From contig BPHC01000005.1 of assembly GCA_026003355.1 (NCBI GenBank), positions 124,001 to 188,000 of the forward strand: a DNA stretch of 64,000 nucleotides. Reading direction: 5' to 3'. Every line of letters starts with the position of its first letter. Positions within the stretch are counted from its first letter, which is position 1. The position numbers and the translations under genes are program-made. Positions 1 through 8,304 of the stretch are shown here, in pieces. The notes beneath the pieces are model-generated. The model saw only the letters and a list, made by a program, of their open reading frames with translations, searched no databases and was not told the origin of the DNA. Source of the stretch: Cyclobacteriaceae bacterium. GTDB lineage: Bacteria > Bacteroidota > Bacteroidia > Cytophagales > Cyclobacteriaceae.

Positions 1-1
1 G

Positions 2-286
2 TCGGCACGGCTGCTGGGCGACGCCTGTGTATCATTTAACAACAAATGCGCCGAAGGCATTGCGCCCAACCTGCCCGTAATCAAGCGCCACCTGGAAAAC
101 TCGCTTATGCTGGTTACCGCTTTAAATCCCCATATTGGCTACGAAAAAGCTGCCCAGATTGCCAAAAAAGCGCATAAAGAAAACAAAACCCTGCGCGAAG
201 CAGCCGTTGAACTGGGCCTGCTTACCAGCGAACAGTTTGATGCCTGGGTCCGGCCCGAGAAAATGGTGGGCAACCTGGAAGATTGA
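2..286 (+). CDS. fumC: fumarate hydratase class II, C-terminal part
   Basis: The window opens inside this gene; the last 94 codons are present and end in TGA. The reading frame carries the class II fumarase tail: an S-x-R-x-x-G-D-A-C-x-S-F segment, then NNKCAEGI, a [15 protein letters not shown] stretch, and a basic [14 protein letters not shown] helix followed by [10 protein letters not shown]. Class II fumarase interconverts fumarate and malate in the TCA cycle in the cytoplasm and is a homotetramer of about 460 residues, so roughly four fifths lies upstream of the window. The TALNP and KTLREAA signatures distinguish it from aspartase or argininosuccinate lyase only moderately; aspartase is the main alternative. 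Confidence 0.87.
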   Translation, partial: SARLLGDACVSFNNKCAEGIAPNLPVIKRHLENSLMLVTALNPHIGYEKAAQIAKKAHKENKTLREAAVELGLLTSEQFDAWVRPEKMVGNLED

Positions 287-332
287 ATTTGTAAATAATT
301 TGTACTTTTATTCAACTTTTTGAACTATAACC

Positions 333-974
333 ATGAAAGCAACCGTCCAACTCCTATGTCTGGCTTTACTTTTTGCGGGCACCTCTGCTTTCGCCCAGCT
401 GTCCAAGCAGGAGAAAAAAGAGTGGAAGAAGAAAGCCAAAGAATACGCCAAAAATCCCGCTAACCTCAAGCAGTTCACGGAAGAAAAACAATCGGCCGAG
501 AACCAGGTTAACACCTTGAACAAAAAAATTACCGAGATGCAAAGCGCCTTAAGCACCAAAGACGCGCGCATTGCCGAGCTGGAAGACCAGCTTTCGCAGT
601 TGCGCGGGCAGCTGGCTCAGGCGCGGGCCGAAATTCAGCAACTCAAGGAAACACCCGTGGTTAACCCCATGGACTTTTCCAAAGGCATTGTTTTTAAAGT
701 ACAGGTGGGGGCCTTCAAAAACAAAGACCTCTCCAAATACTTCGACAATAATCCTAACTTTGGTGGCGAAGTGCGCGAAAACGAACCCCAGCGCATAACC
801 ATCGGCATCTTCCGCGACTACTGGGAAGCCGACCAGTTTAAAAAGTACATGCGCGAAATGGGCGTAAAAGATGCCTGGATTGTACCCTATAAAGACGGTC
901 AGCGCACCGACATAAAAGAGGTACTCGAAGGGGTTATAAGCGACAAACCCGACACCAAAAAATCTGACCAGTAA
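333..974 (+). CDS. exported coiled-coil protein with SPOR-like C-terminal domain
   Basis: This 213-residue protein starts with a signal peptide (MKATVQLLCLALLFAGTSAFAQ). Residues 25-110 are highly charged (KKEWKKKAKEYAK) and then heptad-like with many Gln, Glu and Leu, a predicted coiled coil. Residues 115-190 (GIVFKVQVGAFKNK ... FRDYWEADQFKKYMREMGVKDAWIVPYKDG) look like a SPOR domain, which in other proteins binds denuded peptidoglycan glycan strands. Inferred role: periplasmic or envelope-anchored structural protein; related Cytophagales proteins are often given vague ezrin/radixin/moesin-like names. A strong terminator follows, so it is a single-gene unit. The SPOR assignment is by pattern only. 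Confidence 0.7.
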   Translation: MKATVQLLCLALLFAGTSAFAQLSKQEKKEWKKKAKEYAKNPANLKQFTEEKQSAENQVNTLNKKITEMQSALSTKDARIAELEDQLSQLRGQLAQARAEIQQLKETPVVNPMDFSKGIVFKVQVGAFKNKDLSKYFDNNPNFGGEVRENEPQRITIGIFRDYWEADQFKKYMREMGVKDAWIVPYKDGQRTDIKEVLEGVISDKPDTKKSDQ

Positions 975-992
975 CCCGTTGAAACTTTACCC

Positions 993-1031
993 AAACGCAG
1001 TGGCTCAAACGGTCACTGCGTTTTATTTTTA
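993..1031 (+). terminator. intrinsic terminator after the SPOR protein gene
   Basis: AAACGCAGTG (993-1002) pairs perfectly with CACTGCGTTT (1014-1023) around an 11-base loop, followed by a T-rich run to 1031. It lies 19 bases after the stop codon and separates this gene from the next transcription unit. Confidence 0.88.
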
Positions 1032-1057
1032 CATAGCCTGCCCTTACTCAAAGGCAC

Positions 1058-1840
1058 ATGAACCGAGTATTAACCATTGTGTTTTTGTTTTCTTGCGCTG
1101 CACTGCAGGCGCAGATGAGGTACACACGCCTCGTGCTGCAGCCCAAACAAAAGCTTGCTTTCGAGGCACAGTCGGATATTCTTGTGGCTGACACCCTGAT
1201 ATTAAAAGACTCGGCCGTAATACAACTTAACAACCTGCGCACCGAAAACTTTATACGCACCCGCGTACTTCGCGTAGAAGGCACCGCATTCATTATGGGA
1301 GGCGGGGCCTTCGGCCAGCCCGGCAGGCCTGGCAGGCCCGGGGCATCCGGGCAGGGCCCCTGCCAGCACGGACAGAACGGCCAGCCCGGGCAAAACGGTC
1401 TGCCGGGTGTAAGCGGTGTTAATCTTGCCCTTTACTCCGATGAGGTTATTATTGATAAACATCTTGTTATAAACCTCTCCGGAGGAAACGGAGGCAGCGG
1501 GGGCAAAGGCGGCAGAGGTGGTGACGGCAGCACCGGCACCATACACTGCAACGGCGGCAACGGCGGTAACGGCGGCATGGGAGGCAAGGGCGGTGATGGC
1601 GGCAACGGTGGCAACTTTATCTTTCAGGGCGCCAGAGCCCTTGTATTGCGCGAGTGGACGGGCAGCAAGATCATTATACGCAACGATGGCGGGCAGCCGG
1701 GTTCCGGCGGTAAGGGCGGCTTGCCGGGATTGGGAGGCCCTGGCCCCAACCGCAGGTATGGCCGAAACGGCTTTACCGGCCCCGACGGACCAGCCGGCTT
1801 ACATGGAAAACCCGGAACGATTACCTTCCGCACCAACTAA
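1058..1840 (+). CDS. exported collagen-like glycine-rich protein
   Basis: A 260-residue protein with signal peptide (MNRVLTIVFLFSCAALQAQ). Residues about 20-85 form an ordinary beta-rich N-terminal part. Residues about 86-120 are Gly-X-Y triplets (GQPGRPGRPGASGQ, GQNGQPGQNGLPG), as in bacterial collagen-like proteins. A short ordinary segment with DEVIIDKHLVINL follows, then GGxGGx repeats at about 142-186 and more Gly-X-Y at about 212-256. No catalytic motif is visible. The stop codon shares bases with the recJ start (TAATG, 1838-1842), so the two are translationally linked. Function unknown; a surface or matrix structural protein is inferred. Glycine-codon-rich DNA here raises GC and produces long antisense proline-rich frames that are not genes. 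Confidence 0.72.
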   Translation: MNRVLTIVFLFSCAALQAQMRYTRLVLQPKQKLAFEAQSDILVADTLILKDSAVIQLNNLRTENFIRTRVLRVEGTAFIMGGGAFGQPGRPGRPGASGQGPCQHGQNGQPGQNGLPGVSGVNLALYSDEVIIDKHLVINLSGGNGGSGGKGGRGGDGSTGTIHCNGGNGGNGGMGGKGGDGGNGGNFIFQGARALVLREWTGSKIIIRNDGGQPGSGGKGGLPGLGGPGPNRRYGRNGFTGPDGPAGLHGKPGTITFRTN

Positions 1841-3543
1841 TGAATAAGCGCTGGATATATAAACCCCTGCCCAATGAGGCACAGATTTCGCACCTGAGCC
1901 GTACCATTAACGTTAACCCATACCTTACGGCGGTTTTGCTACAGCGCGGTATAGACAGCTTCGAAAAAGCACGCCGGTTTTTCCGCCCCTCGCTGGCTGA
2001 CCTGCACGATCCGCTGCTGATGAAAGACATGGATAAGGCAGTGGAACGCCTGCACCAGGCCATTGAACGCAACGAAAAAATTCTGATTTATGGCGATTAC
2101 GATGTAGATGGCACCACGGCCGTTTCGTTGGTTTACCTCTACTTGTCATCATTCTATAACCGTTGCGAGATATACATCCCCGACCGCCAGCGCGAAGGCT
2201 ATGGCATTTCGCGGACCGGCATTCAATACGCCTGCGATAATAACTTTTCGCTGGTCATTGCCCTCGATTGCGGCATTAAAGCCACCGACATGGTAGCGCT
2301 GGCAAATGCACAGGGTGTTGATTTTATTATATGCGATCATCACCTTCCGGGCGACCACATACCACGGGCCGTGGCCGTTCTCGATCCCAAACAAAACGGA
2401 TGCAACTACCCCTATAAAGAGCTTAGCGGCTGCGGACTCGGCTTTAAGCTCATGCAGGCCTACGCCCGGGCCTTCAGAAAGGAAGAAGAAGTGTACCGCT
2501 ACCTGGACCTGGTGGCGCTGAGCATAGCCTCTGATATCGTTCCGATAAACGGTGAAAACCGCACGCTGGCTTATTTCGGACTGCAAAAACTAAACAACGA
2601 TCCGCTGCCGGGTCTTGCCGCCCTCAAAGAAGTGGCGGGGGTTCAAAACCAGGTAGATATAACGGGCATTGTTTTTGCGCTTGGACCGCGTATAAATGCA
2701 GCCGGACGAATAGCCCATGCCAGCGCTGCAGCCGACCTGCTGCTTTCTGAAACCATTGAAGAAGCCCGGCTAAAGGCCGGCACCGTAAACAACAACAACA
2801 TGGTGCGAAAGGAATACGATACCACAACCACCGAAGAAGCTCTGGCCATGATTGAAAGCAACCCCGATATGCTTGCCGCCAGTGCCACCGTGTTGTTTAA
2901 ACCCACCTGGCACAAAGGTGTTGTGGGAATAGTAGCCGCACGCCTCATTGAACATTACTACCGGCCCACGATAATACTTACCGAGTCCGACGGGAAAATA
3001 ACCGGCTCGGCCCGCAGCATCCGCGACTTCGACCTGTACGATGCACTGCTGCAATGCAGCGACCTGCTGGATAAGTTTGGCGGGCATCGCCACGCGGCCG
3101 GTCTTACCCTGTTGCCCGAAAACCTGCAGCCCTTCATTGAACGATTTAACCAGGTGGCTGCACAGCGCCTTAACCCTGAAATGCTTAAGCCGCCTGTAGA
3201 AATAGATGTCGAGCTTCCGTTAAAGGCAATTTCTCCTTCTTTTGTAAAAATACTCAACCAGATGGCCCCCTTTGGCCCGGAAAACCAGCGTCCTGTCTTC
3301 GCTGCCCACGGGGTGCAGGTTACCCATTCGCTCACTTCATATAAAGAACGCCACCTGCGCTTTTCGGTTCAGCAAAATGATGATGAACGCGTACATCAGG
3401 CCGTGGCTTTTAACCTGGCCGGGTACTACAGCAGGCTGGCTGCCGGCAATTCCTTTAGCATGACCTTTACCATCGAAGAAAACACCTACAACGGCAATAC
3501 GGGCATACAGCTAAAGGTAAAAGACATTAAGTTTGACCAATGA
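1840..3543 (+). CDS. recJ: single-stranded-DNA-specific exonuclease RecJ
   Basis: 567 residues, normal for RecJ. The DHH phosphoesterase motifs are present: DYDVDGTTA at about residues 86-94, an ALDCG segment near 145, and the ICDHH motif near 164. The DHHA1 part contains the [17 protein letters not shown] and [12 protein letters not shown] segments, and the C-terminus has the OB-fold typical of RecJ. RecJ degrades single-stranded DNA 5' to 3' with a divalent metal and acts in RecF-pathway recombination, mismatch repair and base excision repair. The start overlaps the stop of the upstream gene (TAATG), and the end overlaps the lptB start (ATGA), so a three-gene unit with lptB is likely. Confidence 0.95.
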   Translation: MNKRWIYKPLPNEAQISHLSRTINVNPYLTAVLLQRGIDSFEKARRFFRPSLADLHDPLLMKDMDKAVERLHQAIERNEKILIYGDYDVDGTTAVSLVYLYLSSFYNRCEIYIPDRQREGYGISRTGIQYACDNNFSLVIALDCGIKATDMVALANAQGVDFIICDHHLPGDHIPRAVAVLDPKQNGCNYPYKELSGCGLGFKLMQAYARAFRKEEEVYRYLDLVALSIASDIVPINGENRTLAYFGLQKLNNDPLPGLAALKEVAGVQNQVDITGIVFALGPRINAAGRIAHASAAADLLLSETIEEARLKAGTVNNNNMVRKEYDTTTTEEALAMIESNPDMLAASATVLFKPTWHKGVVGIVAARLIEHYYRPTIILTESDGKITGSARSIRDFDLYDALLQCSDLLDKFGGHRHAAGLTLLPENLQPFIERFNQVAAQRLNPEMLKPPVEIDVELPLKAISPSFVKILNQMAPFGPENQRPVFAAHGVQVTHSLTSYKERHLRFSVQQNDDERVHQAVAFNLAGYYSRLAAGNSFSMTFTIEENTYNGNTGIQLKVKDIKFDQ

Positions 3544-4286
3544 AACTCCGTGCCGAAAACCTGGTAAAAATGTACAAAACCCGCACCGTGGTTGACCACG
3601 TGTCGGTAGAAGTTAACCAGGGCGAAATTGTGGGGTTGCTGGGGCCCAACGGAGCCGGCAAAACCACTACCTTTTATATGATTGTGGGGTTAATTAAACC
3701 CAATGAGGGGGCTATCTTTCTGGACAGCGAAGAAATAACCCCGCTGCCCATGTACCAGCGTGCCCGAAGGGGCATTGGCTATCTGGCACAGGAGGCCTCG
3801 ATATTCCGAAAGCTTACCGTTGAAGAAAACATACAGGCTGTGCTGGAAATGCGGGGCTACACCCCGCAGGAACGCAAAGAAAAAACCGACCGGCTGATAG
3901 AGGAATTCAGCCTGCAGAAAGTGCGAAAAAACCTGGGTATGTCGCTTTCGGGAGGTGAGCGCAGGCGCACAGAAATAGCACGTGCCCTTGCCGTTGATCC
4001 GAAGTTTGTGCTGCTCGATGAACCCTTTGCCGGCGTTGACCCTATTGCCGTTGAAGAAATTCAGTCGATTGTAGCCCGCCTTAAAAATAAAAACATAGGT
4101 ATTTTAATTACCGACCACAACGTTGACGAAACCCTTTCTATTACCGATCGGGCCTACCTGATGGTTGACGGTAAATTGTTTCGCTCCGGAACCGCCCGGC
4201 AACTGGCCGATGACCCACTGGTGCGCAAGGTATATCTGGGGCAAAACTTTGAGTTGCGCCGGTCGCGCGTCATCCCGAACCCATAG
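3540..4286 (+). CDS. lptB: LPS export ABC transporter ATP-binding protein LptB
   Basis: A 248-residue ABC ATPase. Walker A GPNGAGKT lies at residues 35-42, the Q-loop in [13 protein letters not shown], the signature LSGGERRR at about 140, Walker [13 protein letters not shown] at about 160, and the H-loop in ITDHNVDE. The [18 protein letters not shown] and [14 protein letters not shown] segments are characteristic of LptB rather than LivF/LivG. LptB powers the LptFG inner membrane complex that extracts lipopolysaccharide and passes it to LptC-LptA. The start overlaps the recJ stop by four bases (ATGA). The lptFG and lptC genes are not in the window. Confidence 0.93.
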   Translation: MKLRAENLVKMYKTRTVVDHVSVEVNQGEIVGLLGPNGAGKTTTFYMIVGLIKPNEGAIFLDSEEITPLPMYQRARRGIGYLAQEASIFRKLTVEENIQAVLEMRGYTPQERKEKTDRLIEEFSLQKVRKNLGMSLSGGERRRTEIARALAVDPKFVLLDEPFAGVDPIAVEEIQSIVARLKNKNIGILITDHNVDETLSITDRAYLMVDGKLFRSGTARQLADDPLVRKVYLGQNFELRRSRVIPNP

Positions 4287-4315
4287 GTTAAATTGCAATC
4301 ATTTATATTGGCGGC

Positions 4316-5836
4316 ATGGGTTTAATAAACTCCATACTTACGTGGATCATGAAAAAGCGCATTCACCAGATTGAGCTTTTCATGAAATATCCCAACGAAG
4401 TGCAGGAGGAATGGCTGCGCAAACTTGTTCGCGCAGCCCGCCATACGGAGTTTGGCAAAAAGTACCATTTCGTTTCGGTGGAAAACTATAGCCAATTCGC
4501 TGAACGCGTGCCTGTGCACACCTACGAACAACTGCTGCCCTTTATTGAGCGCCACATGCGCGGCGAACAAAATGTTCTGTGGCCATCCGAGATCAGATGG
4601 TTTTCAAAATCATCGGGCACCACCAATGCACGCAGCAAATTTATTCCGGTTTCGCCCGAAGCGCTGGAGGAGTGCCACTTTAAAGGAGGAAAAGACCTGT
4701 TGTCGATATACGTAAACAATTTTCCTGACACGCGCATTTTTGACGGCAAAAACCTGGCTGTAGGGGGCAGTCATCAATTAAATGAAAACGACCCGTCGGC
4801 TTCTTCTTACTATGGCGATGTGTCGGCTGTTATCATGCAAAACCTGCCTGTATGGGCCGAGTTTATCCGCACACCCAAACTGGAAACCGCCCTGTTGGGC
4901 AACTGGGAAGAAAAAATTGAACGCCTGGCGAAGGAAACCATGCGCGAAAATGTTACGAGCATTGCCGGCGTGCCCACCTGGACGGTGCTGCTCATCCAGC
5001 GCATAACCGAAATGGCCCGTGCCCGGAACATTCTGGAAGTATGGCCCAACCTGGAAGTATTCTTTCACGGAGCAGTTTCGTTTACCCCTTACCGCAGGGT
5101 GTTTGAGGAACTTATCCCATCGCCGGCCATGAACTACTGGGAAATTTACAATGCCAGCGAAGGATTTTTCGGCATTCAGGACAGACGCGGCTCGTCTGAT
5201 ATGCTACTGATGCTCGATTACGGCATTTTCTATGAATTTATTCCACTGGAAGAGCTGAACAACGAAACACCGCGGGCCGTGCCGCTTGGCGAAGTGCAGC
5301 TTAACCGAAACTACGCCATGGTTATTACCACCAACGCCGGGTTGTGGCGGTACCTTATTGGCGATACCGTGCGGTTTACCTCAACCCAGCCGTACCGGAT
5401 TCGTATTTCGGGCCGCACGCGGCACTTCATAAATGTGTTTGGCGAGGAGCTTATGGTAGAAAATGCCGAAGCAGCCATTGCGCGCACCTGCCAGTTAACC
5501 GGGGCAGCTATTGACAACTTTACAGCCGGCCCTGTTTACCTGGATGCGCACCACAAGGGCGGGCACGAATGGATTATAGAATTTACGCGCGCGCCGGCAA
5601 GCCTGGACGAGTTTACCCGCATACTCGATGAATCGCTTCGGCAGCTGAACAGCGACTACGATGCCAAGCGCTCGCACGACCTGGCCCTTGCCCCGCCCCG
5701 CATACACAGTGTTGAGCCTGGCACTTTTTACAACTGGCTGAAAAGCAAGAATAAGCTGGGCGGACAAAACAAGGTACCCCGCCTGTGCAACACACGCGAA
5801 TATCTGGACGATATTCTGGCCATGCTGAAGCAATGA
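4316..5836 (+). CDS. GH3 family acyl-acid-adenylating enzyme
   Basis: 506 residues matching the GH3 auxin-responsive promoter family found in plants and in many Bacteroidota. Visible landmarks are the N-terminal IKYPNEVQ-like segment, the phosphate-binding KSSGTTNARSKFIP motif near residue 100 (P-loop-like S-S-G-T-T of adenylating enzymes), the NYWEIYNASEGFFGIQ segment near 280, LWRYLIGDTVRF near 345 and RTRHFINVFGEELM near 370. GH3 enzymes activate carboxylates with ATP and transfer them to amines in plants; the bacterial substrate is unknown. An imperfect -7-like TATATTGG lies 8 bases before the ATG. The stop overlaps the start of a small downstream frame. Confidence 0.86.
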   Translation: MGLINSILTWIMKKRIHQIELFMKYPNEVQEEWLRKLVRAARHTEFGKKYHFVSVENYSQFAERVPVHTYEQLLPFIERHMRGEQNVLWPSEIRWFSKSSGTTNARSKFIPVSPEALEECHFKGGKDLLSIYVNNFPDTRIFDGKNLAVGGSHQLNENDPSASSYYGDVSAVIMQNLPVWAEFIRTPKLETALLGNWEEKIERLAKETMRENVTSIAGVPTWTVLLIQRITEMARARNILEVWPNLEVFFHGAVSFTPYRRVFEELIPSPAMNYWEIYNASEGFFGIQDRRGSSDMLLMLDYGIFYEFIPLEELNNETPRAVPLGEVQLNRNYAMVITTNAGLWRYLIGDTVRFTSTQPYRIRISGRTRHFINVFGEELMVENAEAAIARTCQLTGAAIDNFTAGPVYLDAHHKGGHEWIIEFTRAPASLDEFTRILDESLRQLNSDYDAKRSHDLALAPPRIHSVEPGTFYNWLKSKNKLGGQNKVPRLCNTREYLDDILAMLKQ

Positions 5837-5959
5837 AGCCATGCAGAGAACCCAAGTGGCTAACCCTGGGGATGCTGGCCTGGGGCATTGGCTGTTTTTT
5901 TCTTGATTCTCCTGTTTAAATGGGATTTCAACCTTCTTGCCCGGATGCCGCCTTCCTGA
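5833..5959 (+). CDS. small single-TM protein, apparently frameshifted in a T7 run
   Basis: An ATG overlaps the GH3-family stop (ATGA at 5833-5836). As written the frame gives 28 residues and stops at 5919. Removing one T from the T7 run at 5895-5901 extends it to 41 residues, ending at TGA 5957-5959, and turns the end into a continuous hydrophobic helix (LTLGMLAWGIGCFF then LILLFKW) followed by a short tail. A helix of this kind after an ATGA overlap is what a real small membrane protein would look like. Function unknown. It may equally be chance; there are no homologs I can recall. Confidence 0.35.
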
Positions 5960-5997
5960 ATAAGCAATTTTTCCGGCCTAAACGGCTTAAAACAAAG

Positions 5998-6084
5998 TAC
6001 CCGGGACGGGAGTTGAACCCGTACAGCCATTTTCTGGCCACAGGATTTTAAGTCCTGCGTGTCTACCAATTCCACCACCCGGGC
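5998..6084 (-). tRNA. tRNA-Leu (anticodon UAA)
   Basis: On the minus strand an 87-nt cloverleaf with a long variable arm: acceptor GCCCGGG pairing with CCCGGGT (one G-U pair) and discriminator A, anticodon stem CAGGA/TCCTG with loop CTTAAAA (anticodon TAA), and T arm ACGGG-TTCAACT-CCCGT. The long variable arm and anticodon give Leu(UAA). CCA is not encoded. Confidence 0.97.
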
Positions 6085-6111
6085 ATGTGCCCCCCTTGCG
6101 GGAGCCCGAAA

Positions 6112-6140
6112 ATAAAAAAGTGTGGGGTGAACCACACTTT
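6112..6140 (-). terminator. intrinsic terminator between the two tRNA genes
   Basis: On the minus strand, after tRNA-Gly, AAAGTGTGG pairs perfectly with CCACACTTT (plus-strand 6117-6125 and 6132-6140) around a 6-base loop and is followed by a U run (complement of 6114-6119). On the plus strand there is no T run, so it acts on the minus strand and should end the tRNA-Gly transcript before tRNA-Leu, or attenuate a joint transcript. Confidence 0.82.
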
Positions 6141-6153
6141 CAGCCTGTTAAAT

Positions 6154-6227
<74 letters not shown>

Positions 6228-6267
6228 ACATGAGGCCTGCAGGGCATCGCCCCGCATAACCGGGTTG

Positions 6268-6297
6268 CAAATTTAATAGCTCACCAGGAAAAAACAA
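6268..6297 (-). promoter_or_regulatory. Bacteroidota-type promoter of tRNA-Gly
   Basis: On the minus strand TTG (6295-6297) is followed after 19 bases by TAAATTTG (6268-6275), an exact TAnnTTTG -7 element with a -33 TTG. It lies 40 bases upstream of the tRNA-Gly 5' end. Confidence 0.75.
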
Positions 6298-6420
6298 TAC
6301 CTACGGGCCGCCTAAGGTTACCCCTCCCCCGATAACCCCAACACCACCCGTTAGCACACCGGCACGAACGGCTGTACGTTTGTATTTTAGCTGCTTCGTT
6401 ATTCATGCCACAAATTCCCG

Positions 6421-6428
6421 TACCTTTG
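6421..6428 (+). promoter_or_regulatory. -7 element TACCTTTG next to sigma factor start codon
   Basis: An exact TAnnTTTG element ends 7 bases before the ATG at 6436. With transcription starting a few bases after the -7 element the mRNA would have almost no leader. This also supports the chosen start. Confidence 0.6.
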
Positions 6429-6435
6429 GCCCCGC

Positions 6436-7050
6436 ATGGACTATGCCGCCACCATTACCCGTTACCAGCCCGTGTTGCAGGCCATTGCCTATAACCTGCT
6501 GCGCTGCCGGGCCGATGCAGAAGATATTGTGCAGGAAACCTTTCTTAAATGGCTTAGTACCGAAAAGGAAAAAATTACCAACACCAAAGCCTATCTTATT
6601 AAAGCGGTTACAAACAATTGCCTGAACCACCTTAACGCGCTGAAGCGCAAAAAAATACAGTACCTCGACTGCCTGCACCTCCCGGAATTGCTCACTAAAA
6701 TAGAAAGTAATTTTTCGCACCTCGATTGGGATACCTCGCTGGTCACCGCCATGCAGGTTATCCACCAAAAACTAAAGCCCCTGGAACGGGCTGTGTACCT
6801 GCTGAAAGAAGTGTTTGAGGTAGACTACGACACCCTGCAGCAAACCCTCAATAAAAAAAAGGAGCATTGCCGCCAGCTGCTTTCCCGCGCCAAAAAGAAA
6901 TTACAACAGGAAACTGCAAAAATCCGGCTGGATACGCCCCGGCCTTCCGCCCTGCTGGAAAGTTTTAAGCGGGCCTGCCAGGGCGATACCGATGAACTCA
7001 TTAACTCCCTTAAGCGCGACATCTGGCTTCAGCCCGAAAAGGGATCCTGA
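6436..7050 (+). CDS. sigma-70 family (ECF-like) RNA polymerase sigma factor
   Basis: 204 residues. The N-terminal region 2 contains ITRYQPVLQAIAYNLLRCRADAEDIVQETFLKWL, the ECF sigma2 core-binding pattern (DAEDIVQETF). Residues about 100-160 hold a sigma4-like helix-turn-helix (LKPLERAVYLLKEVFEVDYDTLQQTLNKKKEHCRQLLSRAKKKL) of the SigJ type, where the conserved ERAVFLL-REVF segment occurs. A C-terminal tail to about 200 (LLESFKRACQGDTDELINSL) resembles the start of the SnoaL-like extension of ECF41/SigJ sigmas but is cut short. Target genes are unknown. No anti-sigma gene is adjacent; the next gene on this strand is a desaturase 102 bases away. A -7 element abuts the start. Confidence 0.88.
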   Translation: MDYAATITRYQPVLQAIAYNLLRCRADAEDIVQETFLKWLSTEKEKITNTKAYLIKAVTNNCLNHLNALKRKKIQYLDCLHLPELLTKIESNFSHLDWDTSLVTAMQVIHQKLKPLERAVYLLKEVFEVDYDTLQQTLNKKKEHCRQLLSRAKKKLQQETAKIRLDTPRPSALLESFKRACQGDTDELINSLKRDIWLQPEKGS

Positions 7051-7152
7051 AATTTTTTATCCGATTTCTGTCACAAAAAGCTGGCGCAACGGTCTTACGT
7101 TTTAAGCGGCACGCGCCGCCACCCATTGGTCAAAACGGAAAACCTGAATTGT

Positions 7153-7920
7153 ATGATCATCCCTGTATTTTTTATCGCCCACTGGTACCTGTCGTTGTTT
7201 TTTCAAACCTTCTTTCTGCACCGGTATGCCTCCCACCGGGCGTTTACCATGAGCCCCTTTACCGAAAAATTATTCTTTGTGCTAACCTGGATTTTCCAGG
7301 GTTCCAACTACCTGAGCGCTTATGGCTATGGCGTTATGCACCGCATGCACCATGCCTTTGCCGATACGGAGAACGACCCCCACTCGCCCAGCTATGACGA
7401 AACCATCTGGAACATGATGTGGAAAACCAAAACCATTTATTCGGCAATTGCCAACGGAAAACTGGTGGTTGACCAACGCTTTACCGAGGGCGTTCCGCGG
7501 TGGGATGCATTCGACCGGTTTGCCCGCTCCTGGCCCTCGCGCATCATGTGGGGAGCGGTGTACACCCTGATGTATGTTCAGTTTGCTACCGCCTGGTGGA
7601 TGTGGCTGTTGCTGCCCGTTCAGTTCATGCTTAGCCCCATTCATGGGGCCATTATCAACTGGTTTGCCCACAAGTACGGCTACCGAAACTTTGAAGTAGG
7701 CGATACCTCCAGAAATTTTTTACCGGTCGATTTGCTGATGATGGGCGAAAGCTACCACAACAACCACCACAAATACGGTTCGCGCGCCAATTTCGGGGGC
7801 ATACGCTGGCACGAAATTGACCCCACTTACTTCATCATCCGCATACTGGACAAACTCAGGATTATCCGGCTGAAACCCCAAAAAGAAATCCGGATCGACA
7901 AAGTACGGGCAGCCGCATAA
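7153..7920 (+). CDS. membrane fatty acid (acyl-CoA type) desaturase
   Basis: 255 residues from ATG 7153; a longer TTG start at 7126 exists but the hydrophobic N-terminus begins here. The three histidine boxes of the di-iron membrane desaturases are present: HRYASH at residues 23-28, HRMHH at about 63-67 and HNNHH near 200. Hydrophobic segments flank them. Such enzymes introduce a cis double bond into acyl chains using oxygen and reduced ferredoxin or cytochrome b5; the position is unknown. It is followed by a cold shock gene, fitting a role in membrane fluidity, though co-transcription is not shown. Confidence 0.9.
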   Translation: MIIPVFFIAHWYLSLFFQTFFLHRYASHRAFTMSPFTEKLFFVLTWIFQGSNYLSAYGYGVMHRMHHAFADTENDPHSPSYDETIWNMMWKTKTIYSAIANGKLVVDQRFTEGVPRWDAFDRFARSWPSRIMWGAVYTLMYVQFATAWWMWLLLPVQFMLSPIHGAIINWFAHKYGYRNFEVGDTSRNFLPVDLLMMGESYHNNHHKYGSRANFGGIRWHEIDPTYFIIRILDKLRIIRLKPQKEIRIDKVRAAA

Positions 7921-8040
7921 CCGCGTGCGGTTGCTCAAATTAATTCAACAGGTTATCCGATAAATATTCGTACCTTTACCGCATAAACCAATTGTAACAC
8001 CGGCCTCCGGCAATACCGGGGCCAAAAACACATTTTACCA

Positions 8041-8238
8041 ATGAAAGAAGGAAAAGTAAAGTTCTTTAACGAAGCCAAAGGATTTGGCTTTGTGAAGGAC
8101 ACCGCAACCAACGAAGAGTATTTTGTACACGTATCGGGTCTTATTGACGAAGTGCGCGAAAATGACGAAATCACCTTTGACGTTGCCCCGGGAAGAAAAG
8201 GATTGAATGCCGTAAACGTACGGTTAGTAAATAACTGA
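8041..8238 (+). CDS. cold shock domain protein
   Basis: 65 residues, the normal size. RNP1-like KGFGFVKD and RNP2-like YFVHVSGL are both visible, after the KEGKVKFFNEAKGFGF opening shared by CspA-type proteins. It binds single-stranded RNA and DNA and melts RNA structure. A near-consensus -7 TACCTTTA lies at 7971-7978, giving a 5' UTR of about 60 bases, as in other csp genes where the leader is regulatory. A clear terminator follows, so it is monocistronic. Confidence 0.95.
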   Translation: MKEGKVKFFNEAKGFGFVKDTATNEEYFVHVSGLIDEVRENDEITFDVAPGRKGLNAVNVRLVNN

Positions 8239-8257
8239 TTTTTTTCTCCACTCCATC

Positions 8258-8291
8258 AAAGCCAGGCCATTTACGTCTGGCTTTGTTTTTT
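8258..8291 (+). terminator. intrinsic terminator after the cold shock gene
   Basis: AAAGCCAG (8258-8265) pairs with CTGGCTTT (8277-8284) around an 11-base loop, followed by GTTTTTT. Confidence 0.9.
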
Positions 8292-8304
8292 CAATATCTG
8301 CCCC

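Noticed and set aside
1313-1620. Tandem glycine-codon repeats considered as a CRISPR array
   Set aside because: The period is three or six codons and coding; there are no equal-length spacers. No CRISPR array was seen elsewhere.
1202-1836. Antisense proline-rich frames opposite the collagen-like gene
   Set aside because: Gly codon repeats produce Pro codon runs on the other strand; no start context, and the plus-strand frame has a signal peptide.
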